Positions 56,749-64,000 of a stretch of 64,000 bases of DNA are shown piece after piece (the first letter of the stretch is position 1; each line of letters begins with the position of its first letter). The notes under the pieces were generated by a model. It was not told where the DNA came from. It ran no database searches and saw nothing but the letters and a program-made list of their open reading frames with translations. The position numbers were made by a program, and so were the translations under genes. Location of the stretch: positions 372,001 to 436,000 of the forward strand of contig NZ_SJKA01000006.1 in assembly GCF_004331435.1 (NCBI RefSeq), in the 5' to 3' direction. This stretch comes from Kribbella sindirgiensis (lineage in GTDB: Bacteria; Actinomycetota; Actinomycetes; Propionibacteriales; Kribbellaceae).

Positions 56749-57183
56749 TTAGCTCACGGCGCGCTTGACCAGCGCGATGAGCTGCTTCTCGACGGCGGGG
56801 GTCAGTTTGGTGATGGCGTACGACGTCGGCCACATGTCGCCGTCGTCGAGGTTGGCGGAGTCCTGGAAGCCGACGGTCGAGTAGCGGTACTTGAACTTCG
56901 CGGCGTCCTGGAAGAAGACGACAATCTTGCCGTTCTTCGCCCAGCCGGGCATGCCGTACCAGAGCTTCGGGGTGAGTTCCGGCGCGATCTGGGGGATCAG
57001 CTCGTTCAGCCGCTCGGCGATCACGCGGTCGGCGTCCGCCATCGTCGCGATCTTCGCGGCCTGCGCCTCCGCCGGGTCCTGCTTGCTCTTCAGCTCCTTC
57101 GCGTGCTCCTTCATCGCGTCCCGCTCAGCGTCGCTGAACCCGTCGTACGACTTCTTCGCGGTCGTCTTCTTCGCGGTGGCCAT
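56749..57183 (-). CDS. DUF1801 / iron-chaperone-like protein
   Basis: A 144-residue DUF1801-domain protein. A lysine-rich, AAKK-like N-terminal tail (MATAKKTTAKKSYDGFS) precedes the domain with LTPKLWYGMPGWAKNGKIVVFFQ and YSTVGFQD. The family includes YdhG/Fra-type proteins proposed as iron chaperones; evidence for that is limited. The basic tail resembles nucleoid-associated proteins and may bind nucleic acid. ATG at 57183 follows AAGGGAGAG. It lies 92 bp from the regulator gene in the same direction. Confidence 0.85.
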   Translation of the reverse strand: MATAKKTTAKKSYDGFSDAERDAMKEHAKELKSKQDPAEAQAAKIATMADADRVIAERLNELIPQIAPELTPKLWYGMPGWAKNGKIVVFFQDAAKFKYRYSTVGFQDSANLDDGDMWPTSYAITKLTPAVEKQLIALVKRAVS

Positions 57184-57296
57184 CGGACTCTCCCTTGTGT
57201 GGTTGCCGTCTTCAACACCCCAAACACTAGAAGCCGCCGTACCCCCTCCGCTTCTCGAAAACTGATCGATTCCGGGCGGCCAACCAGATTGACGGC

Positions 57297-57588
57297 GTGT
57301 ACGACGACTTCCCCGAGCCAGGACTGGGGCTGCTGCCGATCGAGCTGCGCGCGACCGCGGAGTTCATCGGGTACTGCGGACTGACCGTCGGGCAGGCGAC
57401 GTTCGACGAGCCGGAGATCGCGTACGAGCTGGCGCAGCGGGCCCACGGACACGGGTACGCGACCGAGGCGGCCCGCGGCGTCGTTCCGCGTCCTCGAGAA
57501 GGTCGGGTTCGAGGACAGCGGCCGCGGCATCCCGGACCCGGAACGCGGCGACCTGGTCTGGATGACGCTGCGCCTGAATCAGGCGTAA
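57297..57588 (+). pseudogene. GNAT acetyltransferase remnant
   Basis: The first part reads a GNAT segment (FIGYCGLTVGQATFDEPEIA, then YELAQRAHGHGYATEAARG, the acetyl-CoA site). After position 57480 homology continues only in another frame, reading SFRVLEKVGFEDSGRGIPD and ending DLVWMTLRLNQA at the TAA 57586-57588. The roughly 25 residues normally between these parts are missing, and the N-terminal third is absent. An internal deletion with frameshift and a lost 5' end best explain this. It overlaps the convergent VOC gene by 10 bp. Confidence 0.75.
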
Positions 57589-57968
57589 AGACAGAACGGA
57601 TGGCCGGCCGGATCGATCAGAACCCGGACGTCCGCCTGCGGCTGGAACTCGGCGAGCGCGGCACCGAGTTCCACGGCGTGCTCGACGGCCGCGTCCAGGT
57701 CACCGACCTCGATGTCCAGGTGCATCATCATCTGCTGCCGCCCCTCGGCGGCCGGCCAGACCGGGCGTTCCCACGGCGCCGACCTCTGGGGCTGGAACGC
57801 CAAGTACGTCTCGGAGCCGCCGGGGACCGCGAGGATGAACTCGTTCGGCTCGTTCTTGTGGATCTTCCAGCCGAGCACCTCGTGGTAGAACAGGCCGAGC
57901 GCCTGCGGGTCCGGGGCGTCGATCACCGTCCCGAACCAGTGGCCCTTCGCGGATCGTCCTCTGAGCAT
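57579..57968 (-). CDS. VOC family (glyoxalase-like) protein
   Basis: A 129-residue vicinal-oxygen-chelate fold protein with two beta-alpha-beta-beta-beta modules: GHWFGTVIDAPDPQALGLFYHEVLGW, then MMMHLDIEVGDLDAAVEHAVELGA and VLIDPAGHPFCLYA. Metal-ligand positions are partly visible (His9, Glu in MHLDIEV region). Such proteins act as dioxygenases, glyoxalases or drug-binding resistance proteins; this one cannot be placed further. ATG at 57968 has GAGGAGG eight bases upstream. Confidence 0.87.
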   Translation of the reverse strand: MLRGRSAKGHWFGTVIDAPDPQALGLFYHEVLGWKIHKNEPNEFILAVPGGSETYLAFQPQRSAPWERPVWPAAEGRQQMMMHLDIEVGDLDAAVEHAVELGAALAEFQPQADVRVLIDPAGHPFCLYA

Positions 57969-58018
57969 CGTCGTACCTCCTCGTGTGGACTACGACGCTA
58001 GAGGAGCGATCCGACAGG

Positions 58019-60313
58019 TCAGCGCTTTCGGTAGGTGGCCGTGTAGGTGGTGTTGGTGGTTGGCGCGGTGATGGTGTGGCTCTGCGGGCCTCCGTCGGAC
58101 CAGGACGTGAAGTTGTACGTGAACTTGTTGAACTGCTGGGGCGACGGTGCGCTGACCGAGTTCGCCGAGCCGACCACAACCGTGACCGAGAACGGGGTCG
58201 AGCGTGGTGCCTCGTTGACGACCATGTTGGTCAGCGTGAGCCCGCCCGGGTTGGTCCGGAACGTGAGTACGACGGTCCGCGGGTCCAGCCGCACCGAAGT
58301 TGTCGAGGACAAACCTCCGGAATCGGTCGCCGTCAACGCCAGCTCGAGCCAGCTCGGATAAGAGTGGTCCGGTGCCGTGAAGCTCCCTGACGACACACCG
58401 TTGAACGTCTGCAGCAGGTGTGCGTGGCAGTCGGACGGCGTCGAGCAGTGATGCATGGTCAGACTCCAGCTCACCGCGGACGCGGGCAACGACCCGTCCT
58501 GTACGTCGGTCGCGTGGCCGCCGAAGCCGATCTGGTCGCCGACCTTCCAGGTCAGGCTCGATGCGGGCGAGTCGATCACGGCCGTCGGCGCCGTGTTGCC
58601 GGCCGTGACCGTGACGGACGCCGTATCCGTCGCCCCCTGGTTGTCCGTCACGCGGAGGCTCGGGTGATAGGTCCCCGCCGCGCTGTAGATACGCGTCGCC
58701 GTCGCGCCGGTCGCATCGCCGAACGTGCCGTCGCCGTTGAGATCCCACGAATAGCTGAGCGGTCCGGCCTCGGGATCGGAGGACGCGGTGCCGTTGAAGT
58801 TCACGGTCAGCGGGACGGCTCCACTGGACGGGGTCGCCGTGAACGACGCGGTCGGCGGCTGGTTGGCGGTCGTGAAGGTGATGCGATGGACGGTGCCACC
58901 TTCCATGTCGACGTAGAACAGGTCACCCCCCGGACCGATCTTCAGGTCGACCGGATGGCCCGCGGCCCCACCCGTCGCGTCGACGCCGACGAACGACCGC
59001 AGCCGCGCCGGATCGGGCAAGCCGTTCGTACCGGGCAGCATCGCCCAGATCTCGTTCCGCGAGTGGTCGGCGAAGAACAGCGCTCCGTTGTACTCCGACG
59101 GATACGACCCGCCCTGGTAGAAGGCGATCCCGGTGATCGACGAACCGCCGGTGCGGCACCCGGTGTAGCTCACCACGCAGGCACCGTGGTGGTAGGCGTA
59201 GTACGGCGCCACGACCGAACCGGGCGTCGAGTACAGCGCCGAGCACGACGACAACCCGGCGCCCTGATACCCGCCCTGCACGCCCGCCCCCTCATAGCAG
59301 GGCCAGCCGAAGTTGGCGGCTGTCGTCGGGGCCACCACTCGATTGATCTCTTCCCACGTGTTCCACCCGACGTCACCGATCCACAGTTCGTCGGTCCCGG
59401 GGCGCTGCGTCATCCGGAACGGATTACGGACGCCGTAGGCAACGATCCGCCGGGCGTTGGGATCCGGCGACGAGAAGAACGGGTTCCCCGGGACGCCGGC
59501 GCCGGTGGCCGGATCGAGCCGCAAGATCGCACCGTCGAGCGTGGCCGGACCGCTCGGACGGCGAATGCTCTGACTGCGCAGCGCACCGCCCTGCGCGTTC
59601 GGCGGCGTCAGAGCGGTGCCGACCGAACCCGGCGGATCGCCACACGGGTTCGCCTGGCCGCCCGCGTACGTCGCGCCGTACTGCCCGTAGTCGACATTGT
59701 TGAAGCTCGCGCCGTCGCCGGCACTGACGTACAGGTAGCCGTCACGCCCGAAGAGCAACGTGCCGACCGAGTGGCTGGGGAACTGCTGGCACCAGTCGTT
59801 GATCAGGACCTGCTCGGGGCCGGTCATGACGTTGCCGCTGATCTGCAGCCGGGACAGCCGGGCCGACACGAGACACCCGTCGGTGGTCGGGCCGGGTGGT
59901 GTCGGGCAGGCGTCGTTCCACCGCGGCGCGGTTCCGCCGATCGCGGCGTCGTACGCGTAGAGCACGTAGATGTACGGGCTGGTGGGAAAGTTGGGCGGTA
60001 GGGCGAGACCGAGGAGGCCGCGGTCCCAGTAGTCCCCGACCTGGAGCGACAGGTCGGCGACAGTGACCGGGCTGGTGTCGGTGAGGCTCTGGAAGATCTT
60101 GATCACGCCGCTCTTCTGACCGACGACGATCCGCCCGTCCGGCGCGAACTGCAGCGCCGTCGGGTTCGTCAGTCCGCTCAGGACGACCGTGTCACGGAAC
60201 CCGGCAGGTAACGTCTCCGCCCGGGCCGCGCCTTGACCGAGTGCCGCGGCGACCAGCAGCATCGCGGCCGCCACACTGGTCCACCCGCGCGCACGCCTCA
60301 CCAGACCCCACAT
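58019..60313 (-). CDS. secreted PQQ-type sugar dehydrogenase-like protein with PKD domain
   Basis: A 764-residue secreted protein. A signal peptide (about 1-32, AAALGQGAARA) is followed by a six-bladed propeller of the glucose/sorbosone dehydrogenase family (about 35-480: LTNPTALQFAPDGRIVVGQKSG, GLLGLALPPNF, YGVRNPFRMTQRPGTDELWIGDVGWNTWEEIN). A PKD domain (about 485-570, PPTASFTATPSSGAVPLTVN) and two more beta domains follow, probably for carbohydrate binding. It would oxidise extracellular sugars if PQQ is supplied. Many cysteines in the propeller insertions suggest disulfides. Confidence 0.88.
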   Translation of the reverse strand: MWGLVRRARGWTSVAAAMLLVAAALGQGAARAETLPAGFRDTVVLSGLTNPTALQFAPDGRIVVGQKSGVIKIFQSLTDTSPVTVADLSLQVGDYWDRGLLGLALPPNFPTSPYIYVLYAYDAAIGGTAPRWNDACPTPPGPTTDGCLVSARLSRLQISGNVMTGPEQVLINDWCQQFPSHSVGTLLFGRDGYLYVSAGDGASFNNVDYGQYGATYAGGQANPCGDPPGSVGTALTPPNAQGGALRSQSIRRPSGPATLDGAILRLDPATGAGVPGNPFFSSPDPNARRIVAYGVRNPFRMTQRPGTDELWIGDVGWNTWEEINRVVAPTTAANFGWPCYEGAGVQGGYQGAGLSSCSALYSTPGSVVAPYYAYHHGACVVSYTGCRTGGSSITGIAFYQGGSYPSEYNGALFFADHSRNEIWAMLPGTNGLPDPARLRSFVGVDATGGAAGHPVDLKIGPGGDLFYVDMEGGTVHRITFTTANQPPTASFTATPSSGAVPLTVNFNGTASSDPEAGPLSYSWDLNGDGTFGDATGATATRIYSAAGTYHPSLRVTDNQGATDTASVTVTAGNTAPTAVIDSPASSLTWKVGDQIGFGGHATDVQDGSLPASAVSWSLTMHHCSTPSDCHAHLLQTFNGVSSGSFTAPDHSYPSWLELALTATDSGGLSSTTSVRLDPRTVVLTFRTNPGGLTLTNMVVNEAPRSTPFSVTVVVGSANSVSAPSPQQFNKFTYNFTSWSDGGPQSHTITAPTTNTTYTATYRKR

Positions 60314-60450
60314 CTCGTGCCCCCACTTCCCAGCGCCTCAGACCCCTCCGCGCGCTGTCTGCTGGATCAGAATGCGCCGATCCACGCGAACCGTCGAGTG
60401 GGTAGCTGCCCGCAGCCGCCCGAACTCAACAGGTAGCCGACACTGGACGG

Positions 60451-60960
60451 GTGAATCGACAGAACGATCTCGCCGCTGAAGGTGAGCCGGAGCGGGAGTT
60501 CAACCCGGGGATCGCGGCCCGCTTCCCCCGCAAGACGGCCGCCGGCGGTGCGCTCATCCGCGATCCGGCCGGCCGGATTCTCTTTCTCGAGCCGACCTAC
60601 AAACCCACGCTCGACATCCCCGGCGGCATCGTCGAGTCCGACGAGTCGCCGTACGAGGCCTGCTGCCGCGAGGTGCGGGAGGAGATCGGCCTCGACCTGG
60701 CGATCAGCCGCCTGCTGGTCGTCGACTGGGTCCCCGCGCACGGCCCGTGGTCGGACTCCCTGGCCTTCGTCTTCGACGGCGGTGTCCTGGATCACGAACC
60801 CCTCGTCCTCGACCCCACCGAAGTCCGAGCCCATCACTTCCTCGCCCTCCCCGAGGCGACCCCCCGCCTCCGCCCCTCCATGACCCGCCGCCTGACCCTC
60901 GCCCAGCAGGCCCTCACCACCAACACCCACGTGTACGCCGACTTCGGCCGCCCGATCTGA
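60451..60960 (+). CDS. NUDIX hydrolase
   Basis: A 169-residue Nudix hydrolase with an intact box from GGIVESDESPYEACCREV to REEIGL (pattern G-x5-E-x7-REVREEIG, about residues 57-80). The family hydrolyses nucleoside diphosphates linked to other groups; substrate unknown. It starts at GTG 60451 without a clear ribosome site; GACACT seven bases upstream could make it leaderless. It diverges from the sugar-dehydrogenase gene and is followed by a palindromic element that separates it from the minus-strand MauE-like gene. Confidence 0.9.
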   Translation: MNRQNDLAAEGEPEREFNPGIAARFPRKTAAGGALIRDPAGRILFLEPTYKPTLDIPGGIVESDESPYEACCREVREEIGLDLAISRLLVVDWVPAHGPWSDSLAFVFDGGVLDHEPLVLDPTEVRAHHFLALPEATPRLRPSMTRRLTLAQQALTTNTHVYADFGRPI

Positions 60961-61032
60961 TGGGCCGACACCGCAGCTCGACAGGAGATGTCGGGCGGCG
61001 GGGTAGTGCACCTGAGCGCGGGTCAACAGCAC

Positions 61033-61121
61033 GGATCGCCACGCCATCACAAGTGCGCCGCTCCCGCCACGACGAGCGTGGCGGGAGCGGCGGATCTGCA
61101 ACTGTGATGGCCTGGCGATCC
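61033..61121. repeat. palindromic element, copy 2
   Basis: Nested arms: GGATCGCC (61033-61040) with GGCGATCC (61114-61121), GCCATCACA (61043-61051) with TGTGATGGC (61103-61111), and a 14-bp perfect inner stem CCGCTCCCGCCACG (61058-61071) with its complement (61077-61090) around ACGAG. It lies between convergent genes and doubles as a two-way terminator. The outer arm motif is shared with the element at 11692-11758. Confidence 0.7.
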
Positions 61122-61124
61122 GGG

Positions 61125-61967
61125 CTACCCGGCGGTGGCGAGAACCGTCGGGCGGTAGAGCGTCAGACCCTCCTCGTCGACGACGGCGACCCGGATCGCC
61201 GACGGGGTGGAGTTCTGGTGCGGTACGGCGAAGACGGCGGTCGCGCGACGTCCGTCGTACTTGGCGGCGTAGCTCACGTACCGCCAGTCCTCGTCGTCCC
61301 AGTAGTCGTGGATGTCGGAACGCAGCAACCCGTCGACCGCGCGGTACGCCGGGCTGAGCAGGACCCGCCGCTGGGTCGCGACGAGTGGTGTGTCGTCGGA
61401 CGCGGTGCCGGCGTACGGGTGACCGAGCCGGATCCGGAGCCGCCGCAGCGGCAGCAGCCAGTACCGGTCGAGCTCGGCGGACAGCATCGCGAACGCCGCC
61501 GCCTCGACGACGAGCACGAGCAGACCCACACCCGCCGACCACCAGGCGGTCGACGCCGTGGCCGCGAGGCCGGCAGTTGCCAGTAGCAACAAAGCACGGC
61601 CGATCGCCCGGTTGCCGACCGGTTTGGCCGACTTTCCCGCACACCCGCAGGACGCCTCGGGGACGACGATCTTGGAGTAGACGAGGAATCCGGTGAAGCC
61701 GACGGACAGCGCGACAGCGGCCACTGCCCCGATCGCCCAGGACCGTAACAGGAGAAGGGCGATCACGATCTCGAGGACAGCGACACCTCGGTACGCCGCG
61801 ACGGCGCGCGACGCCCCGAACCAGCCCGGACGGGCTGTGCCGGACTCGCCGAGGAGGCGGGGGAGCGCTGTGCGGTCTGCCTGGTCCGGTGAGGTGAGTT
61901 TGCCGTAGCCCGACCATGCCAGGATCAGCGCGATCAAGAGCGGCTGAGCAGCCGCCAAGGTACCCAT
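61125..61967 (-). CDS. MauE/DoxX-type redox membrane protein
   Basis: A 280-residue membrane protein with about five hydrophobic segments in its first 165 residues. A cysteine pair, ASCGCAGK (Cys107, Cys109), lies after the third helix, as in the MauE branch of the DoxX superfamily; MauE is needed for disulfide formation in methylamine dehydrogenase light chain. A soluble domain of about 110 residues follows (YRAVDGLLRSDIHDYWDD and later). ATG at 61967 is one base after the stop of the Tat-protein gene, so translation is coupled. It probably supplies oxidising or shuffling power for the 14-cysteine protein of the operon. Confidence 0.8.
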   Translation of the reverse strand: MGTLAAAQPLLIALILAWSGYGKLTSPDQADRTALPRLLGESGTARPGWFGASRAVAAYRGVAVLEIVIALLLLRSWAIGAVAAVALSVGFTGFLVYSKIVVPEASCGCAGKSAKPVGNRAIGRALLLLATAGLAATASTAWWSAGVGLLVLVVEAAAFAMLSAELDRYWLLPLRRLRIRLGHPYAGTASDDTPLVATQRRVLLSPAYRAVDGLLRSDIHDYWDDEDWRYVSYAAKYDGRRATAVFAVPHQNSTPSAIRVAVVDEEGLTLYRPTVLATAG

Positions 61968-61968
61968 C

Positions 61969-62565
61969 TCAGTTCGACGTGTAGATGGTCGCGATGTCGA
62001 TCTCGTTGGTTCCCGGCCGCCAGGCGCCGATCACCTGGGCGTGCCGGCCGACCGTGAGCATCGACAGGTCCGACACCGCGGGCGTTCCGTTGTACACGGC
62101 AGCCGTGGTCCCGGACTGTACGTGCCCGACGACCTTCTGCCCGTGGTGGTCGAACTGGACTCCGTTCCGGCCGATCGCCGTGATCGCGACGGTCAGGTTG
62201 ACGATGTTGACCCAGATCGCCTCGGCGGCCAGGATCCCGTCCGGCAGCAGTACGCCGCGCGCGTACAGGCCGTCGCCGATCCTGGCCTGGTCGATCGTGG
62301 TCGGGCGGAGCTTCCAGACACTCGTTACACCGGTCAACTGGATCCGGTGCAGCCGGCCGTCGGATCCCTGCACCTGCAGGAGATCCTGGTTCCGGCCGGT
62401 GATCACACCTTCGGCGAAGTTCGGGTCCGGCTGGCCGGCGTCCGGAGTCTGCGCGGCGAACGCGGCCTCCGGGGCGAGCGAGCCCATGGCGGTGGCGGCG
62501 ACCAGGCCGGTCGCACCGAGGGCGGCGCGGCTGAGCAGCGAGCGGCGGTCCATCGTGGTGGTCAT
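61969..62565 (-). CDS. Tat-exported DUF5666-like protein
   Basis: A 198-residue exported protein with a twin-arginine signal (MDRRSLLSRAALGATGL, cut near AFA-AQ at about 37). The mature part has two OB-like beta repeats (about 50-115 and 118-198: GVITGRNQDLLQVQGSDGR and LTVAITAIGRNGVQFDHHG), the pattern of DUF5666. Function unknown. It sits between the cysteine-rich protein (12 bp upstream) and MauE-like gene (1 bp downstream). Because the cysteine-rich protein lacks a signal peptide, this Tat protein could carry it out as a complex; that is inference. Confidence 0.75.
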   Translation of the reverse strand: MTTTMDRRSLLSRAALGATGLVAATAMGSLAPEAAFAAQTPDAGQPDPNFAEGVITGRNQDLLQVQGSDGRLHRIQLTGVTSVWKLRPTTIDQARIGDGLYARGVLLPDGILAAEAIWVNIVNLTVAITAIGRNGVQFDHHGQKVVGHVQSGTTAAVYNGTPAVSDLSMLTVGRHAQVIGAWRPGTNEIDIATIYTSN

Positions 62566-62577
62566 CTCGGTCTCCTC

Positions 62578-62994
62578 TCAGGCCACGTCGATCGACACGG
62601 GGGACAGGCCGCTGCTCAGGCTGAGGCCGAGCGCGCTGAACGCGGCCGGCGTGAAGTCGATGACCCTGTTCGAGGCGCAGTTCCCGCCGCAGCAGGAGCG
62701 TTCGCCGCAGAACAGGTCGGTCTGCGGACCGCAGTCGGCGATCGACGTGACGATCCGCTTTCCGGTACACGGGCTGGTGGTGGCGTGCCGGAAACCGCAG
62801 GTACGCCGGGACATCCCGGTGATCCCGCAGCTGTCCGGTCGAGTGATCGCGTAGCAGGCGTCCGAGGTGTTCGGCCACGCGTGCTGCATGCTTCCCGAAT
62901 TGCACGTCCCGCAGGCGCCGTGCCCGGCGCTTCCACAGGGACCCCATGCGTTCCCACAACAGAACCATGAGGCTTCGGCGGTGATTCCGGCCAT
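62578..62994 (-). CDS. cysteine-rich double-psi beta-barrel-like protein
   Basis: A 138-residue protein with 14 cysteines (12, 13, 20, 28, 31, 47, 56, 66, 76, 88, 96, 101, 102, 106), enough for seven disulfides. The C-terminal part resembles the RlpA/expansin double-psi beta-barrel: GKRIVTSIADCGP (79-90), with an Asp in the expansin-like catalytic position, then VIDFTPAAFSALG (111-123) and GLSPVSIDV. ACGTC and the AWPNTSDACY segment fit the barwin/expansin start. No signal peptide is seen. ATG at 62994 has GGAGGAA six bases upstream. It leads an operon with a Tat-exported protein and a MauE-like protein. Confidence 0.7.
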   Translation of the reverse strand: MAGITAEASWFCCGNAWGPCGSAGHGACGTCNSGSMQHAWPNTSDACYAITRPDSCGITGMSRRTCGFRHATTSPCTGKRIVTSIADCGPQTDLFCGERSCCGGNCASNRVIDFTPAAFSALGLSLSSGLSPVSIDVA

Positions 62995-63082
62995 GACAGA
63001 TTCCTCCAGGTCTAGGGGCGGTAAGACCTACAAGAACTCTTTGTACTCCGGTTCGGCGGAATCTCCCAGAGGTAATCGAAGA

Positions 63083-63108
63083 AACGGAAACTTTTTGCCT
63101 AGCGTTCC
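63083..63108 (-). promoter_or_regulatory. putative ECF-sigma promoter for the cysteine-rich operon
   Basis: On the minus strand GGAAC (63108-63104) is followed after 17 bases by CGTT (63086-63083), matching the GGAAC-N17/18-(C)GTT form used by SigR/SigE-type extracytoplasmic sigma factors. It would give an 80-90 base leader before the ATG at 62994 and overlaps the end of the upstream MFS gene. Sequence match only. Confidence 0.4.
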
Positions 63109-64000
63109 GAACTGAGTCGCTGGCCGCGGAGGAGGAACCAGGCGACGACCGCGGTGGTCAGCAGGACGGCAGCGCCGACGCCGGCGGCGATCGAAACCCC
63201 GTGGGCGAAGGACTCCCGGGCCGCGTCGAGCAACTGAGCCGCCGCCTCCGGTGGAAGCTGCGCGGCCGCCTCGACCGCTCCGCCCAGCGACTCGTGCGCT
63301 CCCTCGGGAGTACCCGCGGGACCGGTGAAATCGCGGTACACGCCCGTGACGATCGACCCGAGGAACGCGATCCCCAGCGCCGCACCGAGCTCGTACGCCG
63401 TCTCGGACACCGCACTCGCCGCGCCCGCCTCCTCCTTCGGTACGGCGGCCAGGATCACGTCGGCCGTGACGGTGAACGAGAACCCGGCACCCGCCCCGAC
63501 CACGAGCAACGCCGCGCCGAGCAGCGGATACCCGGTGTCCTGGCTGATCGTGGTCAGCGCCGCGAGCGCCAGCCCGATGGCCGCGAGACCACCGGCCACC
63601 ACCGCCCGCACCGAGAACCGGCGCGCCACCTGCCCGGCGAGCAGACCGGCGACGATCGAACCGATCGCGGCGGGCAACTCCGCGAGCCCGGCCTCGATCG
63701 GCCGCCGCTCTTGCACCAGTTGCAGGAACTGCGACAGGAAGAAGATCAATCCCGAGAGGCCGAGGATCGTGAGCAGATCGGCCAGTACGGCGCTGCTGAA
63801 ACCACGGCTGCGGAACAACCGCAGGTCCAGCAGCGGGACCGGGAGCCGACGCTGACGACGTACGAACCCGTAGAGAGCGCCGGCGCCGACCAGGCCTGCG
63901 GCCAGTGGGATCCAGTCGAACCCGTGCGCCGCGAACTCCTTGATCGCGTAGACGATTCCGATCATCCCGACCATCGACAGCACCACGCTCGCCAGGTCCC
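63099..64000 (-). CDS. MFS transporter, EmrB/QacA type (5' end outside window)
   Basis: The C-terminal 300 residues of a 14-helix-type drug transporter; the N-terminal part lies beyond the window end. Visible are about seven membrane helices (for example LLGAALLVVGAGAGFSFTV and VSIAAGVGAAVLLTTAVVAWFLL) and the loop VPKEEAGAASAVSETAYELGAALGIAFLGS that is characteristic of this group. It has a large extracellular loop near residue 225-260 of the visible part. Substrate unknown. It is co-oriented with the cysteine-rich operon 105 bp downstream, which probably has its own promoter. Confidence 0.88.
   Translation of the reverse strand, partial: DLASVVLSMVGMIGIVYAIKEFAAHGFDWIPLAAGLVGAGALYGFVRRQRRLPVPLLDLRLFRSRGFSSAVLADLLTILGLSGLIFFLSQFLQLVQERRPIEAGLAELPAAIGSIVAGLLAGQVARRFSVRAVVAGGLAAIGLALAALTTISQDTGYPLLGAALLVVGAGAGFSFTVTADVILAAVPKEEAGAASAVSETAYELGAALGIAFLGSIVTGVYRDFTGPAGTPEGAHESLGGAVEAAAQLPPEAAAQLLDAARESFAHGVSIAAGVGAAVLLTTAVVAWFLLRGQRLSSER

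Noticed and set aside
62578..62994. Methylamine dehydrogenase light chain
   Set aside because: Cysteine density and the MauE-like neighbour suggested it, but the second tryptophan of the TTQ cofactor is missing and the C-terminus fits a double-psi barrel better.
1..64000. CRISPR array, prophage or insertion sequence
   Set aside because: No regularly spaced direct repeats, cas genes, integrase, transposase or phage structural genes were found.

Overview
The window is a high-GC actinobacterial chromosome segment. Gene content, GTG starts, apparent leaderless promoters and the rne-rplU-rpmA-obgE-proB / proA-nadD-rsfS order point to a soil actinomycete of the Propionibacteriales (Kribbella or Nocardioides type). 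That assignment is inferred from gene families; no marker such as 16S rRNA is present.

Layout. 1-20119 is mostly conserved core: a membrane protein pair, the TIGR03936/DUF2344 partner of a radical SAM protein, RNase E/G, L21, L27, ObgE, ProB, then after a small stress-type cluster (flavodoxin, YtfJ-like, HXXEE) ProA, a phosphopantetheinyl transferase coupled to a PadR regulator, an HxlR-redoxin regulator diverging from an MFS pump, an Lrp regulator, two very small proteins, NadD, RsfS and a GpgP-like phosphatase. A three-copy tandem repeat and tRNA-Ala(GGC) close this part.

20700-36800 is accessory in character: macro-domain protein, three APH-fold kinases, small regulator/enzyme pairs (HxlR/EthD, AraC/DLH, PadR type), a 523-bp non-coding block of GACAGG...CCTGTC inverted modules, a large XRE-SARP-NB-ARC-TPR regulator and two secreted cell-wall enzymes.

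36817-43489 is a complete glycopeptide (vancomycin)-resistance island: vanY-vanK-vanH-vanA-vanX plus a GNAT gene on the minus strand, diverging from vanR-vanS. Together these would replace D-Ala-D-Ala by D-Ala-D-Lac in peptidoglycan precursors, destroy residual D-Ala-D-Ala, trim pentapeptides, and adapt the cross-bridge, under two-component control.

43493-50985 holds a secreted GH43-type enzyme and a five-gene operon (ROK regulator, NitT/TauT-type ABC importer, Cys-type sulfatase). 51058-57968 holds a DUF4097 protein, a daunorubicin-type ABC exporter, a second BTAD/ATPase/TPR regulator, DUF1801, a decayed GNAT gene and a VOC protein. 58019-64000 has a secreted sugar dehydrogenase with PKD domain, a Nudix hydrolase, a palindromic element, and a compact operon of a 14-cysteine double-psi-barrel-like protein, a Tat-exported DUF5666-like protein and a MauE/DoxX redox membrane protein, behind an MFS transporter cut by the window end.

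The least explained items are the cysteine-rich/MauE operon, a 14-bp motif TTGTNNACAATCTG recurring four times inside genes in different frames, and two kinds of non-coding repeat.
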